From the NCBI GenBank assembly GCA_913774625.1, contig CAJYHL010000061.1:35106-99105 (forward strand): DNA of 64,000 bases. The letters are read 5' to 3'. The position numbers and the translations under genes were made by a program. The notes beneath the pieces are model-generated. The model made no database searches and was not told the DNA's origin. It saw only the letters and a list, made by a program, of their open reading frames with translations. This DNA comes from an uncultured Acidovorax sp. Lineage in GTDB: Bacteria; Pseudomonadota; Gammaproteobacteria; Burkholderiales; Burkholderiaceae_C. Positions 28,687 through 38,410 of this stretch are shown in pieces; position 1 is the first letter of the stretch; every line of letters begins with the position of its first letter.

Positions 28687-30324
28687 ATGAGCATCGTCGT
28701 ACCTTCCTCTTCGTCCTTCGATGCACCCTTGCTGCGCGTGCAGGACCTGCGCGTGCGCTTCGGCGCGAAGGAGGTCGTGCATGGCGTGAGCTTTCACATC
28801 GGCGCGGGCGAGAAGCTGGCGCTGGTGGGCGAATCGGGCTCGGGCAAGACCATCACCGCGCTGTCGCTGCTGCGGCTGGCGGGCGAGGCCGAGGTCGGCG
28901 GCCAGGCCCTGATGGGCGGGCGCGACCTGCTGGCGCTCACGGAGCGCGAACTGCGCGGCGTGCGCGGCGGCGACATCGCCATGGTGTTCCAGGAGCCCAT
29001 GACGGCGCTCAACCCCTTGATGGCCGTGGGCGACCAGGTCGCCGAGGTGCTGGAGCTGAAGCAGGCGCTGACCCGCGCACAGGCAGCGCAGTCAGCTATT
29101 GAGTTGATAGCGAGCACCGGCATCCCGGAGCCCGCCCGCCGGGCCCGCGCCTTTCCGCACCAGCTCTCGGGCGGCCAGCGCCAGCGCGCCATGATCGCCA
29201 TGGCTCTCGCCAGCCGGCCGCGCCTGCTGCTGGCCGACGAGCCCACCACCGCGCTGGACGTGACGCTGCGCGGGCAGATCCTCGATCTGCTTTCCGACCT
29301 GCAGCGGCAGACCGGCATGGCCGTGCTGATGATCACGCACGACCTGAACCTGGTGCGCCGCTTCGCCGACCGCGTGGCCGTGATGGAGCACGGCCGGCTG
29401 GTGGAAGAGGGCGCCGTGGCCGGGGTGTTCGATGCGCCGCGACATGCCTACACCCAGCGCCTGATCGGCAGCGTGCCGGTGCGCGATGTCGAAGAAGCCC
29501 CCCCACCCGCCGGTGCCGTGCCCGCCGCCGAGGCCCAGGGCCTGCGCGTGGCCTACGCCACGCCGCTGCCGGGCCTGCGGGGCTGGTTTCGGCGCGGCGA
29601 GTTCGTGGCGGTCGAGGGGGCCGACTTCTGCCTCGCCCCCGGCCGCACCTTGGGCGTGGTGGGCGAATCCGGCTCTGGCAAGTCCACGCTGGCGCAGGCG
29701 CTGCTCGGCCTCTTGCCTCACCAGGGGCGCCTGGCCATCGCCGGGCAGGGCTGGCAGTTGCCCGCGCAGCGCAATACGCCGGCCAACCAGGCGCTGCGCC
29801 GGCGCGTGCAGGTGGTGTTCCAGGACCCGTTCTCTTCGCTGTCGCCGCGCCTCACGGTGGAGGAGATCGTGGGCGAGGGCCTGCACGTCCACGAGCCCGG
29901 CCTGGCGTTGCCCGAGCGCCACGCCCGCGTGCAGCAGGCGCTGGCCGATGTGGGCCTGTCCGAGATGCAGTTCCCCGGCCTGCTGGCGCGCTATCCGCAC
30001 GAATTCTCGGGCGGCCAGCGCCAGCGGCTGGCCATCGCCCGCGCCCTCATCGTGCAGCCGCAGCTGCTGGTGCTGGACGAGCCCACCAGCGCGCTCGACG
30101 TCACCATCCAGCAGCAGGTGCTGGCGCTGCTGCAGCGGCTGCAGAAGGAGCGCGGCCTCTCCTACCTGCTCATCACGCACGATGTGGCCGTCATCCGGGC
30201 CATGGCCCACGAGGTGCTGGTGATGAAGGATGGCAAGGTGGTGGAAACCGGCCTGGTGGCGCAGGTGCTGGATGCGCCGCAGCATCCCTACACGCGCAAG
30301 CTGGTGACGGCCGCTGGACTTTGA
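28687..30324 (+). CDS. yejF: ABC transporter ATP-binding protein with two nucleotide-binding domains, YejF-like
   Basis: Two Walker A (GESGSGKTIT, GESGSGKSTL) and two LSGGQRQR/FSGGQRQR signatures. Confidence 0.93.
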   Translation: MSIVVPSSSSFDAPLLRVQDLRVRFGAKEVVHGVSFHIGAGEKLALVGESGSGKTITALSLLRLAGEAEVGGQALMGGRDLLALTERELRGVRGGDIAMVFQEPMTALNPLMAVGDQVAEVLELKQALTRAQAAQSAIELIASTGIPEPARRARAFPHQLSGGQRQRAMIAMALASRPRLLLADEPTTALDVTLRGQILDLLSDLQRQTGMAVLMITHDLNLVRRFADRVAVMEHGRLVEEGAVAGVFDAPRHAYTQRLIGSVPVRDVEEAPPPAGAVPAAEAQGLRVAYATPLPGLRGWFRRGEFVAVEGADFCLAPGRTLGVVGESGSGKSTLAQALLGLLPHQGRLAIAGQGWQLPAQRNTPANQALRRRVQVVFQDPFSSLSPRLTVEEIVGEGLHVHEPGLALPERHARVQQALADVGLSEMQFPGLLARYPHEFSGGQRQRLAIARALIVQPQLLVLDEPTSALDVTIQQQVLALLQRLQKERGLSYLLITHDVAVIRAMAHEVLVMKDGKVVETGLVAQVLDAPQHPYTRKLVTAAGL

Positions 30325-30371
30325 GTGATCGATCGAGTCGGCACCTTTGAACTTGCACCGGCCGTTCGGGC

Positions 30372-30441
30372 CGAGCCTGCCTAAGCCTTGCGGGGCGCTT
30401 CGATCTGCATGAACAGATCGAAGCACTTTGACGCCGGCTCG
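30372..30441. other. Nested inverted-repeat structure after yejF
   Basis: Perfect 10-bp IR CTTCGATCTG-catgaa-CAGATCGAAG (30398-30423) inside outer CGAGCC (30372-30377) / GGCTCG (30436-30441). Confidence 0.55.
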
Positions 30442-30477
30442 ATAAGCCAAGTCAGTGAGTGGGTGGCGCGGCGGCGC

Positions 30478-30855
30478 TCAGGCGAAGGTATCGACGTTGG
30501 CGCCCAGGCCGTTCACGGCGCTGCCGCGCTGCTTGTCGGCCTGGCCGTTCTTCGCGGCCGGGGGCGGGGTGGAGGCATCCGCATTGTCCCTTTGGCTCTC
30601 TATCTGCTCCTGCTGCTTTTGCCGCTGGATGGCGGCGATCTGCGCCTGCACGGCCTGGATCTGCGCCTGCAAAAGGCGGGTCTTCTGCTCGCGCGCCTTG
30701 GCGTTCAGGCTGGTGTCGCTGCTGGTTTCCTTCAACTGGTCCGTCAGGTCGCGCAGCTGCTTTTGCAGCGCGGCGGTGTCGTCCGAGCCGCCGGAGGCAG
30801 CAGGCTTGGACGCCGGGGTGACGGCAGCGGCAGAGGAATTGCGGGATATTTGCAT
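30478..30855 (-). CDS. FlxA-like family protein (small coiled coil)
   Basis: MQISRNSSAAAVTPASKPAASGGSDDTAALQKQLRDLTDQLKE...KTRLLQAQIQAVQAQIAAIQRQKQQEQ. Confidence 0.75.
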   Translation of the reverse strand: MQISRNSSAAAVTPASKPAASGGSDDTAALQKQLRDLTDQLKETSSDTSLNAKAREQKTRLLQAQIQAVQAQIAAIQRQKQQEQIESQRDNADASTPPPAAKNGQADKQRGSAVNGLGANVDTFA

Positions 30856-30965
30856 GCCAGCATTATCGGCAGCCTGGGGCACGAATGAAGCCAGCCGCGC
30901 CACCCGGAGCCGAGTGGCAATATCCGTGTGACGTCCCGCCTGCATCGCATCATCCAAGGAGACCC

Positions 30966-31892
30966 ATGTCCGCCCCTCACGACGCCCTGTTTCCCGGCTT
31001 CGCCCTTCACGACATTCCTGTCGCCCCCGGCCTGCGCATCCACGCTGCCGTGGGCGGCAGCGGCCCGGCGCTGCTGGTGCTGCACGGCCACCCGCAGACC
31101 CATGCCATCTGGCACAAGGTGGCGCCCACGCTGGCGCGTCACTTCACGCTGGTGCTGGCCGACCTGCGCGGCTACGGAGATTCGTCCAAGCCGGAGGGCG
31201 AGGCGGAACATGCCAACTACAGCAAGCGCACCATGGCCGCCGACATGCTGGCCGTGATGCGGCATCTGGGCCACGAGCGCTTCGCCGTGCTGGCGCACGA
31301 CCGGGGGGCGCGCGTGGCGCACCGCCTGGCGGCCGACCATCCCCGGGTCGTGCGCCGCCTGGCGCTGCTGGACATCGCGCCCACCCTGGCCATGTACGAG
31401 CAGACCGACGAAGCCTTCGCACGCGCCTACTGGCACTGGTTCTTCCTGATCCAGCGCCGTCCGCTGCCCGAGCGGCTGCTCGAAGCCGACCCCGCCGCCT
31501 ATCTGCGCGACGTGATGGGCGGGCGCAGCGCGGGGCTGGCGCCCTTCGACCCCCGGGCCATGGCCGAATACGTGCGCTGCCTCTCGCAGCCCGGCGCGGC
31601 CCACAGCCTGTGCGAGGACTACCGCGCCGCCGCCGGCATTGATCTGGAACATGACCGCGCCGACCGCGATGCGGGCCGCCGCCTGGGCATGCCGCTGATG
31701 GTGCTGTGGGGGCGGGACGGCGTGATCCAGCGCTGCTTCGACGCCCTGGCCGAATGGCGCCGCGTGGCGGACGATGTGCGGGGCGAGGCGCTGCCCTGCG
31801 GCCATTACGTGCCCGAGGAGGCCCCCGACGCCTTGCTGGCGGCGGTGCTGCCTTTCCTGCTGGAGGGTGCAGAAGGCGCGCCGGCAGCATGA
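30966..31892 (+). CDS. Alpha/beta hydrolase, haloacetate/fluoroacetate dehalogenase-like
   Basis: LLVLHGHPQTHAIWHKVAPTLA...LADLRGYGDSSKP...VLAHDRGARVAHRLAADHP; catalytic Asp in AHDRGA, C-terminal GHYVPEEAP. Confidence 0.88.
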   Translation: MSAPHDALFPGFALHDIPVAPGLRIHAAVGGSGPALLVLHGHPQTHAIWHKVAPTLARHFTLVLADLRGYGDSSKPEGEAEHANYSKRTMAADMLAVMRHLGHERFAVLAHDRGARVAHRLAADHPRVVRRLALLDIAPTLAMYEQTDEAFARAYWHWFFLIQRRPLPERLLEADPAAYLRDVMGGRSAGLAPFDPRAMAEYVRCLSQPGAAHSLCEDYRAAAGIDLEHDRADRDAGRRLGMPLMVLWGRDGVIQRCFDALAEWRRVADDVRGEALPCGHYVPEEAPDALLAAVLPFLLEGAEGAPAA

Positions 31893-31896
31893 AAAA

Positions 31897-31931
31897 AGCG
31901 CGCTGCCCTTGATCCACAAGGGCAGCGCGCT
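31897..31931. terminator. Bidirectional terminator between hydrolase and phoX-like gene
   Basis: Perfect 15-bp stem agcgcgctgcccttg-atcca-caagggcagcgcgct. Confidence 0.85.
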
Positions 31932-31994
31932 CTGCTTTCCATAGCGCTTGGCCGGCCAACCGCCCGGCCGGCCGGCCGGTCAGCCTGGTCTTCT

Positions 31995-34076
31995 TCAGAC
32001 GCCGATGGCGCCGCCATCCTTGCGCTGGATGACCACGGTGGAGGAGCGCGGGCGTACCTTGCCCGTGGGCGCGGCGGTGGCGTCCTCGGTGTCGTAGGCG
32101 GGCCAGTTCACCGGGTGCTGCACGTTCAGGAACACGGACTTGTAGTCGGGCGTGAACGCGAAGCCGGTGATCTCGGCCTCGTTGGGGCCCACGAAGAAGC
32201 GGCGCAGTTCGCCCTGGTTGCCGCCGTTGATGACCGGGCCGCTGGCCGGCGTGGCGCCCATGGCGGGCGGGATCACCGCCAGCATCTGGTCGTTGACGGA
32301 CTTGGCCACGGCGTTGTTGCGGCCGCCATCGATGCCGTTGTCGGTCTGCACCCACAGGATGCCGCGGCTGTCGAAGCACAGGCCGTCGGGGCTGGCCAGC
32401 TGGTTGAGCGACGTCAGGCCCGAGCGGTTGGTGTCGGCATCGGCGCCGGCTTCGGAGCCATAGACGAAGATCTCCCACTGGAAGACGTTGCTGTCCGGCT
32501 GGTCACGCCAACGCACGATGTGGCCGTTGACGTTGTTCAGGCGCGGGTTGGCCGGGTTGGTGCCGCGCGCGGCGTTGCGCGAGGTGTTGTTGGTGAGCGT
32601 GACGTACACCTCGCCGTTGGTGGGGTGGGCGGCGGTCCACTCGGGGCGGTCCATGGGCGTGGCGCCCACGAAGTCGGCGGCGCCGCGCGTGTTCAGCAGG
32701 ATCTGGTCGATGCTGCCGAACTCTTCCTTCAGCGTGCGGCCGGCGGCGTTCTTCGTGCCCTCGGCCAGCGCCAGCCATTCGCCCTTGCCGCTGGCGTCGA
32801 AGCGCGCCACGTACAGTGTGCCTTGGTCCAGGTACTTGGCGCCCACGGCCAGGCGGTCGGTGCGGTCGGCGTCCTTGGGGTCCCACACGGCGGTGGAGAC
32901 GAACTTGTAGAGGTACTCGAAACGAGAGTCGTCGCCGCTGTAGAACGACAGCGGCTTGCCGGCCACGGGCGTGGCGTAGGCCGAGCCTTCGTGGGCGAAG
33001 CGGCCCATGGCCGTGCGCTTGGTGGCGATGCTGCTGGGGTCGTAGGGGTCGATCTCCACCAGGTAGCCGAAGCCGTTGGCCTCGTTGCGCCAGTCCTGCG
33101 TGGCGTCGGCGCCCCTGGGCGTGACGTTGAAGCGGGCGAACTCGCCCAGTTGCTCGCTGGCGTCGCCGGCGGCCGTCTCCCACAGGTAGCGGCCCTTGGC
33201 GGCCTGGATGCCCACGCGCTTCTGGTCGCGCGTCTGCGTGCCTGTGTTGACGAAGCAGGCGGCCCAGTTCTCTTCGGCCGTGATGTAGGTGCCCCAGGGC
33301 GTGAAGCCGTTGCCGCAGTTGTTGTTGGTGCCGCGCGTCTGCGTGCCGTTGGGCGAGAAGGGCGTGCGCACCGAGGCCGTGCCGCCCACCGGGCCTGCCA
33401 GCGCCATCGGCGTGGCGGCGGTGAAGCGGCGGTTGTAGCGGGAGTTCTTCACGATGGACCAGCGGCCGGACTGCAGGCGGATGTGCAGGATGGACACGCC
33501 GTGGGCGTTGATCTCCTTGCGCACCTCTTCGGCCGGGCGCTTGCCGTTCACCTGCGTGGGGCCGGCCGGGTGCAGCGCGTTCTCGTCGATGTATTCGTGG
33601 TTGACGGCGAGCAGCCCTTCGGTGGACGAGCCCTGCAGCGGAAAGTAGTGCATGCCGTCGTGGTGCATGCCGGTGGAGTGCAGCAGGTCGTTGGAGGTGT
33701 TGTTGCCGTCGCGGCTCCAGGGCTGGGCGATGTCGTCGAAGGGCGTGCCCCAGGCGCCGAGCACCTGGGCGACGTAGCCGGCCGGCACCACGCAGCCGTC
33801 GGTCATCGAGGCGGGCAGCGACTGGAAGCCCAGCGCCAGCTTGGGCGCCTCGGGCGCGGTGCCGGCACCGCCACCGCCCGTGCCGGGCTGTGCGGCAGGG
33901 CTGCTGTCGCTGCCGCCGCCGCAGGCGCTCAGGGCGCCGCCGGCCATGGCGGCGAGAGCCGCGCCCAGGCTGCCGCGGGCCAGCGTGCGGCGCGAGAGGG
34001 ACTTTTCCAGGATGGCGCTGAAGGGCTCGTTGGCGCTGGCGTTGCGGACGGCGGAATCGGAGGTGGACTTGCTCAT
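31995..34076 (-). CDS. PhoX-family phosphatase (DUF839), Tat-exported
   Basis: SRRTLARGSLGAALAAMAGGALSACGG signal; GTNNNCGNGFTPWGTYITAEENWAACFVN, SPDGLCFDSRGILWVQTDNG. Confidence 0.92.
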   Translation of the reverse strand: MSKSTSDSAVRNASANEPFSAILEKSLSRRTLARGSLGAALAAMAGGALSACGGGSDSSPAAQPGTGGGGAGTAPEAPKLALGFQSLPASMTDGCVVPAGYVAQVLGAWGTPFDDIAQPWSRDGNNTSNDLLHSTGMHHDGMHYFPLQGSSTEGLLAVNHEYIDENALHPAGPTQVNGKRPAEEVRKEINAHGVSILHIRLQSGRWSIVKNSRYNRRFTAATPMALAGPVGGTASVRTPFSPNGTQTRGTNNNCGNGFTPWGTYITAEENWAACFVNTGTQTRDQKRVGIQAAKGRYLWETAAGDASEQLGEFARFNVTPRGADATQDWRNEANGFGYLVEIDPYDPSSIATKRTAMGRFAHEGSAYATPVAGKPLSFYSGDDSRFEYLYKFVSTAVWDPKDADRTDRLAVGAKYLDQGTLYVARFDASGKGEWLALAEGTKNAAGRTLKEEFGSIDQILLNTRGAADFVGATPMDRPEWTAAHPTNGEVYVTLTNNTSRNAARGTNPANPRLNNVNGHIVRWRDQPDSNVFQWEIFVYGSEAGADADTNRSGLTSLNQLASPDGLCFDSRGILWVQTDNGIDGGRNNAVAKSVNDQMLAVIPPAMGATPASGPVINGGNQGELRRFFVGPNEAEITGFAFTPDYKSVFLNVQHPVNWPAYDTEDATAAPTGKVRPRSSTVVIQRKDGGAIGV

Positions 34077-34288
34077 GGGGCCTTCTAGGGTGATTGCGAA
34101 GCGGAAAAAGAGGCCGCTCGAGGCCCGGCAGGAACTGCCCGGCACGGCGCGGCGAAGGGTTGCGAACGCCGCGCAGTCTAGAAATCGGGCGATGACAAAA
34201 AGGTGTCATATGCCCCTGATCCACGTGCCGCTTTTACGCCCGGAAAAAGGCCTGGCGGATGTGCTCTCCGGGTGCTGGGTTCAGGCGC

Positions 34289-35215
34289 TCAGACGCCAGG
34301 TCGGTGCTGCATCACCAGCGCATGGAGCGCCTGCGCCGCGGGCGAAAGGCCCCGGTCGCGGCGGCGCACGAGGTAGATCTGCCGCGTGAGGCCCGGCAGT
34401 TCCAGCGGCCGCGTGACCAGGCCCGGCTGATCGAAATGGAAGAGGGCGAGGGTGGGCACCACGCTGATGCCCAGCCCTGCGCGCACCATGCCCATCACGG
34501 TGGCCAGTTGCTCGACTTCCATCAGCGTGCGCATGGGTTGCGGATGGAAGGCGGCTTCCAGGTACTGCCGCACGCTGCTGTGGCGCGCCAGATGCACGAA
34601 GGGCCAGGCCGCGAGATCGGCCGGCGTGAGCGCGGCGCCCCGGCGGCGCGGGCGTCCGGGCCGCGGTTGCACCCCCTGGTGCGCCAGGGGGTGGTCGGCG
34701 CGGCAGACCAGATGGAAGCCGTCGGTGCAGAAGGGCTCGGCGCGCAGCTCCGGCGTGTCGGCGCGGATGGCGGCCAGGGCGAAGTCGGCCGCGCCGGAGG
34801 CCACGCGCTCGATGCAGGGCTCTGACAGCACGTCGGCGATGTCCAGCTCGATGCCGGGGTGCATGACGCTGTAGCGGGCCAGCACGCCGGGCAGCCAGCC
34901 CGCCGCGAGCGAGGGCAGCAGGGCGATCGCCACCCGCCCGCGCTGCAGCGTCACAGCGTCGCGCACGCCGGCCAGGGCGGCGTCCACCTCGGTGCGGATG
35001 CGGCGCGCCGCGGCGAGGAAGTTCTCGCCCTCGGGCGTCAGCGCCACATGCCGGGTGCTGCGGTCGCAGAGGCGCAGGCCCAGCGCGTCTTCGAGCGAGC
35101 GCACGAGCGCGCTGAACGCGGGCTGCGACAGATGGCACTGCGCGGCCGCACGGGTGAAGTTGCGCTGGGAGGCCAGCGCCAGGAAGGCGTCGATCTGGCG
35201 GGTGGAAAGATGCAT
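34289..35215 (-). CDS. LysR-family transcriptional regulator
   Basis: MHLSTRQIDAFLALASQRNFTRAAAQCHLSQPAFSALVRSLEDALGLRLCDRSTRHVALTPEGENFLAAARRI; divergent from the atuA-like gene. Confidence 0.93.
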   Translation of the reverse strand: MHLSTRQIDAFLALASQRNFTRAAAQCHLSQPAFSALVRSLEDALGLRLCDRSTRHVALTPEGENFLAAARRIRTEVDAALAGVRDAVTLQRGRVAIALLPSLAAGWLPGVLARYSVMHPGIELDIADVLSEPCIERVASGAADFALAAIRADTPELRAEPFCTDGFHLVCRADHPLAHQGVQPRPGRPRRRGAALTPADLAAWPFVHLARHSSVRQYLEAAFHPQPMRTLMEVEQLATVMGMVRAGLGISVVPTLALFHFDQPGLVTRPLELPGLTRQIYLVRRRDRGLSPAAQALHALVMQHRPGV

Positions 35216-35391
35216 GGGGCCGGTCCGTCATGGCGCGCTTTGCGGCCTGAAAGGCCGGTCAGGTACGCACATTGATCTGCATTGCAAATGAATTCATACC
35301 GATTATCGATTTCCCCAAAGAGCCGCCGCTGCCTACAGTGCTGTCGGACGCGGGCATGCGCCCGTTTACACCCCTTCACGACGGAACGCCC

Positions 35392-36768
35392 ATGGCAGAA
35401 CCTTCCCCCTTGCTGATCGGCTGCGCAGCCGGCTTTTCGGGCGACCGCACCGATGCCGCTGCGCCGGTGGTGCAGGCCCTCATCGACAGCGGCGAGCCTG
35501 CGGTGCTGATCTTCGAGACCCTGGCCGAACGCACGCTGGCGCTGGCGCAACTGGCCCGCCGCACCGACCCGGACGGCGGCTACGAGCCGCTGCTGGACGA
35601 GCTGCTGCGCCCGGTGCTGGCGCAGTGCCTGACGCACGGCGTTCGCATCGTCAGCAACTTCGGCGCGGCCAACCCGCTCGGCGCGGCGCGGTACATCCGC
35701 GAGCTGGCGCGGGAGCTCTCTACGCGGGAGCCGCGCATCGCCGTGGTCCAGGGCGACGATCTGAGCGGCCCGGCGCACCGCGATCTGCTGCGCGAGGCCC
35801 TGGGCGAGAGCCTGCCGGCCGAGCCCATCGTGAGCGCGAATGCCTATATCGGCGCGCAGTCCATCTCCGATGCGCTGCGGGCCGGCGCCGACGTAGTGGT
35901 CTGCGGCCGGGTGGCCGACCCTTCGCTGGCGCTGGGGCCGGCGCTGGCGCACTTCGGCTGGGCCGCCGACGACTGGGACCGCCTGGCCCGGGCCACCATG
36001 GCCGGCCATCTGCTGGAATGCGGAGCGCAGGTCACGGGCGGCTATTTCGCCGACCCCGGCTACAAGGACGTGCCGGACCTGTCGCGCCTGGGCTACCCCA
36101 TCGCGCGCATCGATGCCGACGGCCATTGCACCCTCTTCAAGCCGGCCGGCACGGGCGGCTGCATCGATGAGCGCACGGTCAAGGAGCAACTGCTCTACGA
36201 ACTGCACGACCCCGCCGCCTACCTCACGCCCGACGTGGTGGCCGACATCACGCAGGCCCGCGTGGCGCAGGCCGGGCCGGACGTGGTGAGCCTGCGCGGC
36301 GTGCGCGGCCATGCGCGGCCGGAGCGCCTGAAGGTCAACGTCTGCTTCGAGGCCGGCTGGTTCGCCGAGGGCGAGATTTCCTATGCCGGCCCCCGTGCCG
36401 CAGCCCGTGCCCAGCTGGCAGGCGAGGTGCTGCGAAGCCGGCTGGACGGCGTGGCGCCGCTGCGCATCGACCTGATCGGCGTGCACAGCGTGTTCGCAGG
36501 GGATGCCGCCCCCTTGCCCGAGGGCGGGGACGATGAGGCCCGCGACGTGCGCCTGCGGGTGGCCTGGCAGCACCGCGACCATGCCACGGCCCGGCGCCTG
36601 GTGCGCGAGGTGACGGCGCTCTACTGCTGCGGCCCGGCGGGCGGCGGCGGCGTGCGCACCGCCATGCGTCCGCGCCTGGGCACGGTCTCCTGCCTGGTGC
36701 CGCGCGACGCGGTGCCCACCACCTTTCAGATGCTCGATGCCATCGATGCCCGGAGTTCCGCCGCATGA
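35392..36768 (+). CDS. AtuA-family (DUF1446) protein
   Basis: LIGCAAGFSGDRTDAAAPVVQALIDSGEPAVLIFETLAERTLALAQL...RIVSNFGAANPLGAA, terpene-utilization AtuA family. Confidence 0.88.
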   Translation: MAEPSPLLIGCAAGFSGDRTDAAAPVVQALIDSGEPAVLIFETLAERTLALAQLARRTDPDGGYEPLLDELLRPVLAQCLTHGVRIVSNFGAANPLGAARYIRELARELSTREPRIAVVQGDDLSGPAHRDLLREALGESLPAEPIVSANAYIGAQSISDALRAGADVVVCGRVADPSLALGPALAHFGWAADDWDRLARATMAGHLLECGAQVTGGYFADPGYKDVPDLSRLGYPIARIDADGHCTLFKPAGTGGCIDERTVKEQLLYELHDPAAYLTPDVVADITQARVAQAGPDVVSLRGVRGHARPERLKVNVCFEAGWFAEGEISYAGPRAAARAQLAGEVLRSRLDGVAPLRIDLIGVHSVFAGDAAPLPEGGDDEARDVRLRVAWQHRDHATARRLVREVTALYCCGPAGGGGVRTAMRPRLGTVSCLVPRDAVPTTFQMLDAIDARSSAA

Positions 36769-37208
36769 CCGCACCCGACCCGCTTTCCCTGCCGCCCTCC
36801 CTCGCGGCCGATGTCCCTGCCGCCGCTGCCGGCACCGCGCCCGCGCAGGAACCGATGCAGGTGCCGCTCTACCGCCTGGCGCACAGCCGCACGGGCGACA
36901 AGGGCAACCGCTCCAACATCAGCGTGATCGCCTGGCATCCGTCGCTCTGGGACATCCTGGTGGATCAGGTCACCGAGGCCGCTGTCGCCGCGCGTTTCGC
37001 GCCGCGCCGGCCCAGCCGCGTGACGCGCCATCTGCTGCCGCAGCTGCAGGCGATGAACTTCGTCATCGACGACGTGCTGGACGGCGGCGTGAACGATGCG
37101 CTCAACCTCGACAGCCACGGCAAGACGCTGTCGTACCTGCTGCTGGAGATGCCGGTGGCGGTGCCCGCCGCCCTGGCGGCGCACCTGGCCGGCCCGCTGC
37201 GGCCCTGA
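36765..37208 (+). CDS. AtuA-related protein
   Basis: VPLYRLAHSRTGDKGNRSNISVIAWHPSLWDILVDQVT...LQAMNFVIDDVLDGGVNDALNLDSHGKTLSYLLLEM; 4-bp overlap with preceding gene. Confidence 0.87.
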   Translation: MTAPDPLSLPPSLAADVPAAAAGTAPAQEPMQVPLYRLAHSRTGDKGNRSNISVIAWHPSLWDILVDQVTEAAVAARFAPRRPSRVTRHLLPQLQAMNFVIDDVLDGGVNDALNLDSHGKTLSYLLLEMPVAVPAALAAHLAGPLRP

Positions 37209-37280
37209 CCCCGGCGGCGCGCCCGCCTTCCTTCCTTCCTTTTCCTTTCGATTCCTCCATAACTACCAGGAGACAAAGAC

Positions 37281-38276
37281 ATGAAACCATCGACCCCCTT
37301 AGCTCGCGGCCGCCGAAGCCTGCTGCTGGCGGGCACCGCCGCGCTGGCCCTGCTGGGCCCGTGCGGTGCGGCCTTCGCCCAGGCCTACCCGGCCAAGCCC
37401 ATCACCTTCGTCGTCCCGTTCGCGGCCGGCAGCGCAACGGACCAGCTGGCGCGCGCCGTGGGCCAGTCGGTCACCAGCGACACGAAGCAGCCGGTGGTGG
37501 TGGACAACCGCGGCGGCGCCAGCGGCATGATCGCCGCGCAGTTCGTGGCCAAGGCCCCGGCCGACGGCTACACCGTGCTCATCACCACCAACACCACGCA
37601 TGCGGCCAACGAGCACCTCTACAAGAAGCTGCCCTACGACCCCGTCAAGGACTTCGCGCCGGTCACGGGCCTGGGCAAGGGCGGGCAGGTGATGGTGGTG
37701 AACGCCAGCGCGCCTTACAAGAGCGTGGGCGAGCTGCTGGCGGCGGCGCGCAAGTCGCCGGGCAAGCTGAGCTTCGGCAGCGGCAGCTCGTCGAGCCGCA
37801 TGGCGGGCGAGCTGCTCAAGCAACTGGCGGGCGTGGACATCCTGCACGTGCCCTACAAGAGCAACCCGCTCGCCATCACCGACCTGCTGGGCGGCCAGAT
37901 CGACATGATGATCACCGATACCTCCACCGGCGTGCCGCAGATCAAGTCGGGCAAGCTGCGGGCGCTGGGCTATTCCACGCAGAAGCGCAGCACGCAGCTG
38001 CCCGACGTGCCCACCATCGACGAAGCGGGCGTGAAGGGCTACGACATGGGCTACTGGTTCGCGGCCTATGTGCCCGCCGGCACGCCCGCGCCGGTGGTGG
38101 CCCGGCTCAACGAATTGCTGGTCCACGCGACCCGGAGCGCCGCCGCCAAGTCGTTCTACGACATCGCCGGCTCCGAGCCCTGGACCACCACGCCGCAGGA
38201 GCTGTCGCAGTTCCAGGCGGCGGAGACCCAGAAGTGGGGCCGCGTCATCAAGGCCGCCGGGATCGAGCCCGAGTAA
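37281..38276 (+). CDS. Bug-family tripartite tricarboxylate transporter substrate-binding protein
   Basis: Signal peptide; AYPAKPITFVVPFAAGSATDQLARAVGQ...YKSNPLAITDLLGGQIDMMITD. Confidence 0.94.
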   Translation: MKPSTPLARGRRSLLLAGTAALALLGPCGAAFAQAYPAKPITFVVPFAAGSATDQLARAVGQSVTSDTKQPVVVDNRGGASGMIAAQFVAKAPADGYTVLITTNTTHAANEHLYKKLPYDPVKDFAPVTGLGKGGQVMVVNASAPYKSVGELLAAARKSPGKLSFGSGSSSSRMAGELLKQLAGVDILHVPYKSNPLAITDLLGGQIDMMITDTSTGVPQIKSGKLRALGYSTQKRSTQLPDVPTIDEAGVKGYDMGYWFAAYVPAGTPAPVVARLNELLVHATRSAAAKSFYDIAGSEPWTTTPQELSQFQAAETQKWGRVIKAAGIEPE

Positions 38277-38288
38277 GCCAGTCCCTCC

Positions 38289-38312
38289 AAGGCAGCCTGC
38301 GGGCTGCCTTTT
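38289..38312 (+). terminator. Rho-independent terminator after the Bug gene
   Basis: aaggcagcc-tgcg-ggctgcctttttt. Confidence 0.85.
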
Positions 38313-38410
38313 TTCATGGCCGCTCCTCGCTGCCGCATCGCCCGCCATGGCGCTTTCTGGGGTCGTCGATTCGCGCCCGAGGGCTGTGGCCCGGGGGGCT
38401 GGGCCGGCTT

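Noticed and set aside
32115-34088. 657-aa + strand ORF antisense to the PhoX-family gene
   Set aside because: Gly/Val/Ala/His-rich shadow frame without motifs; PhoX frame is diagnostic.
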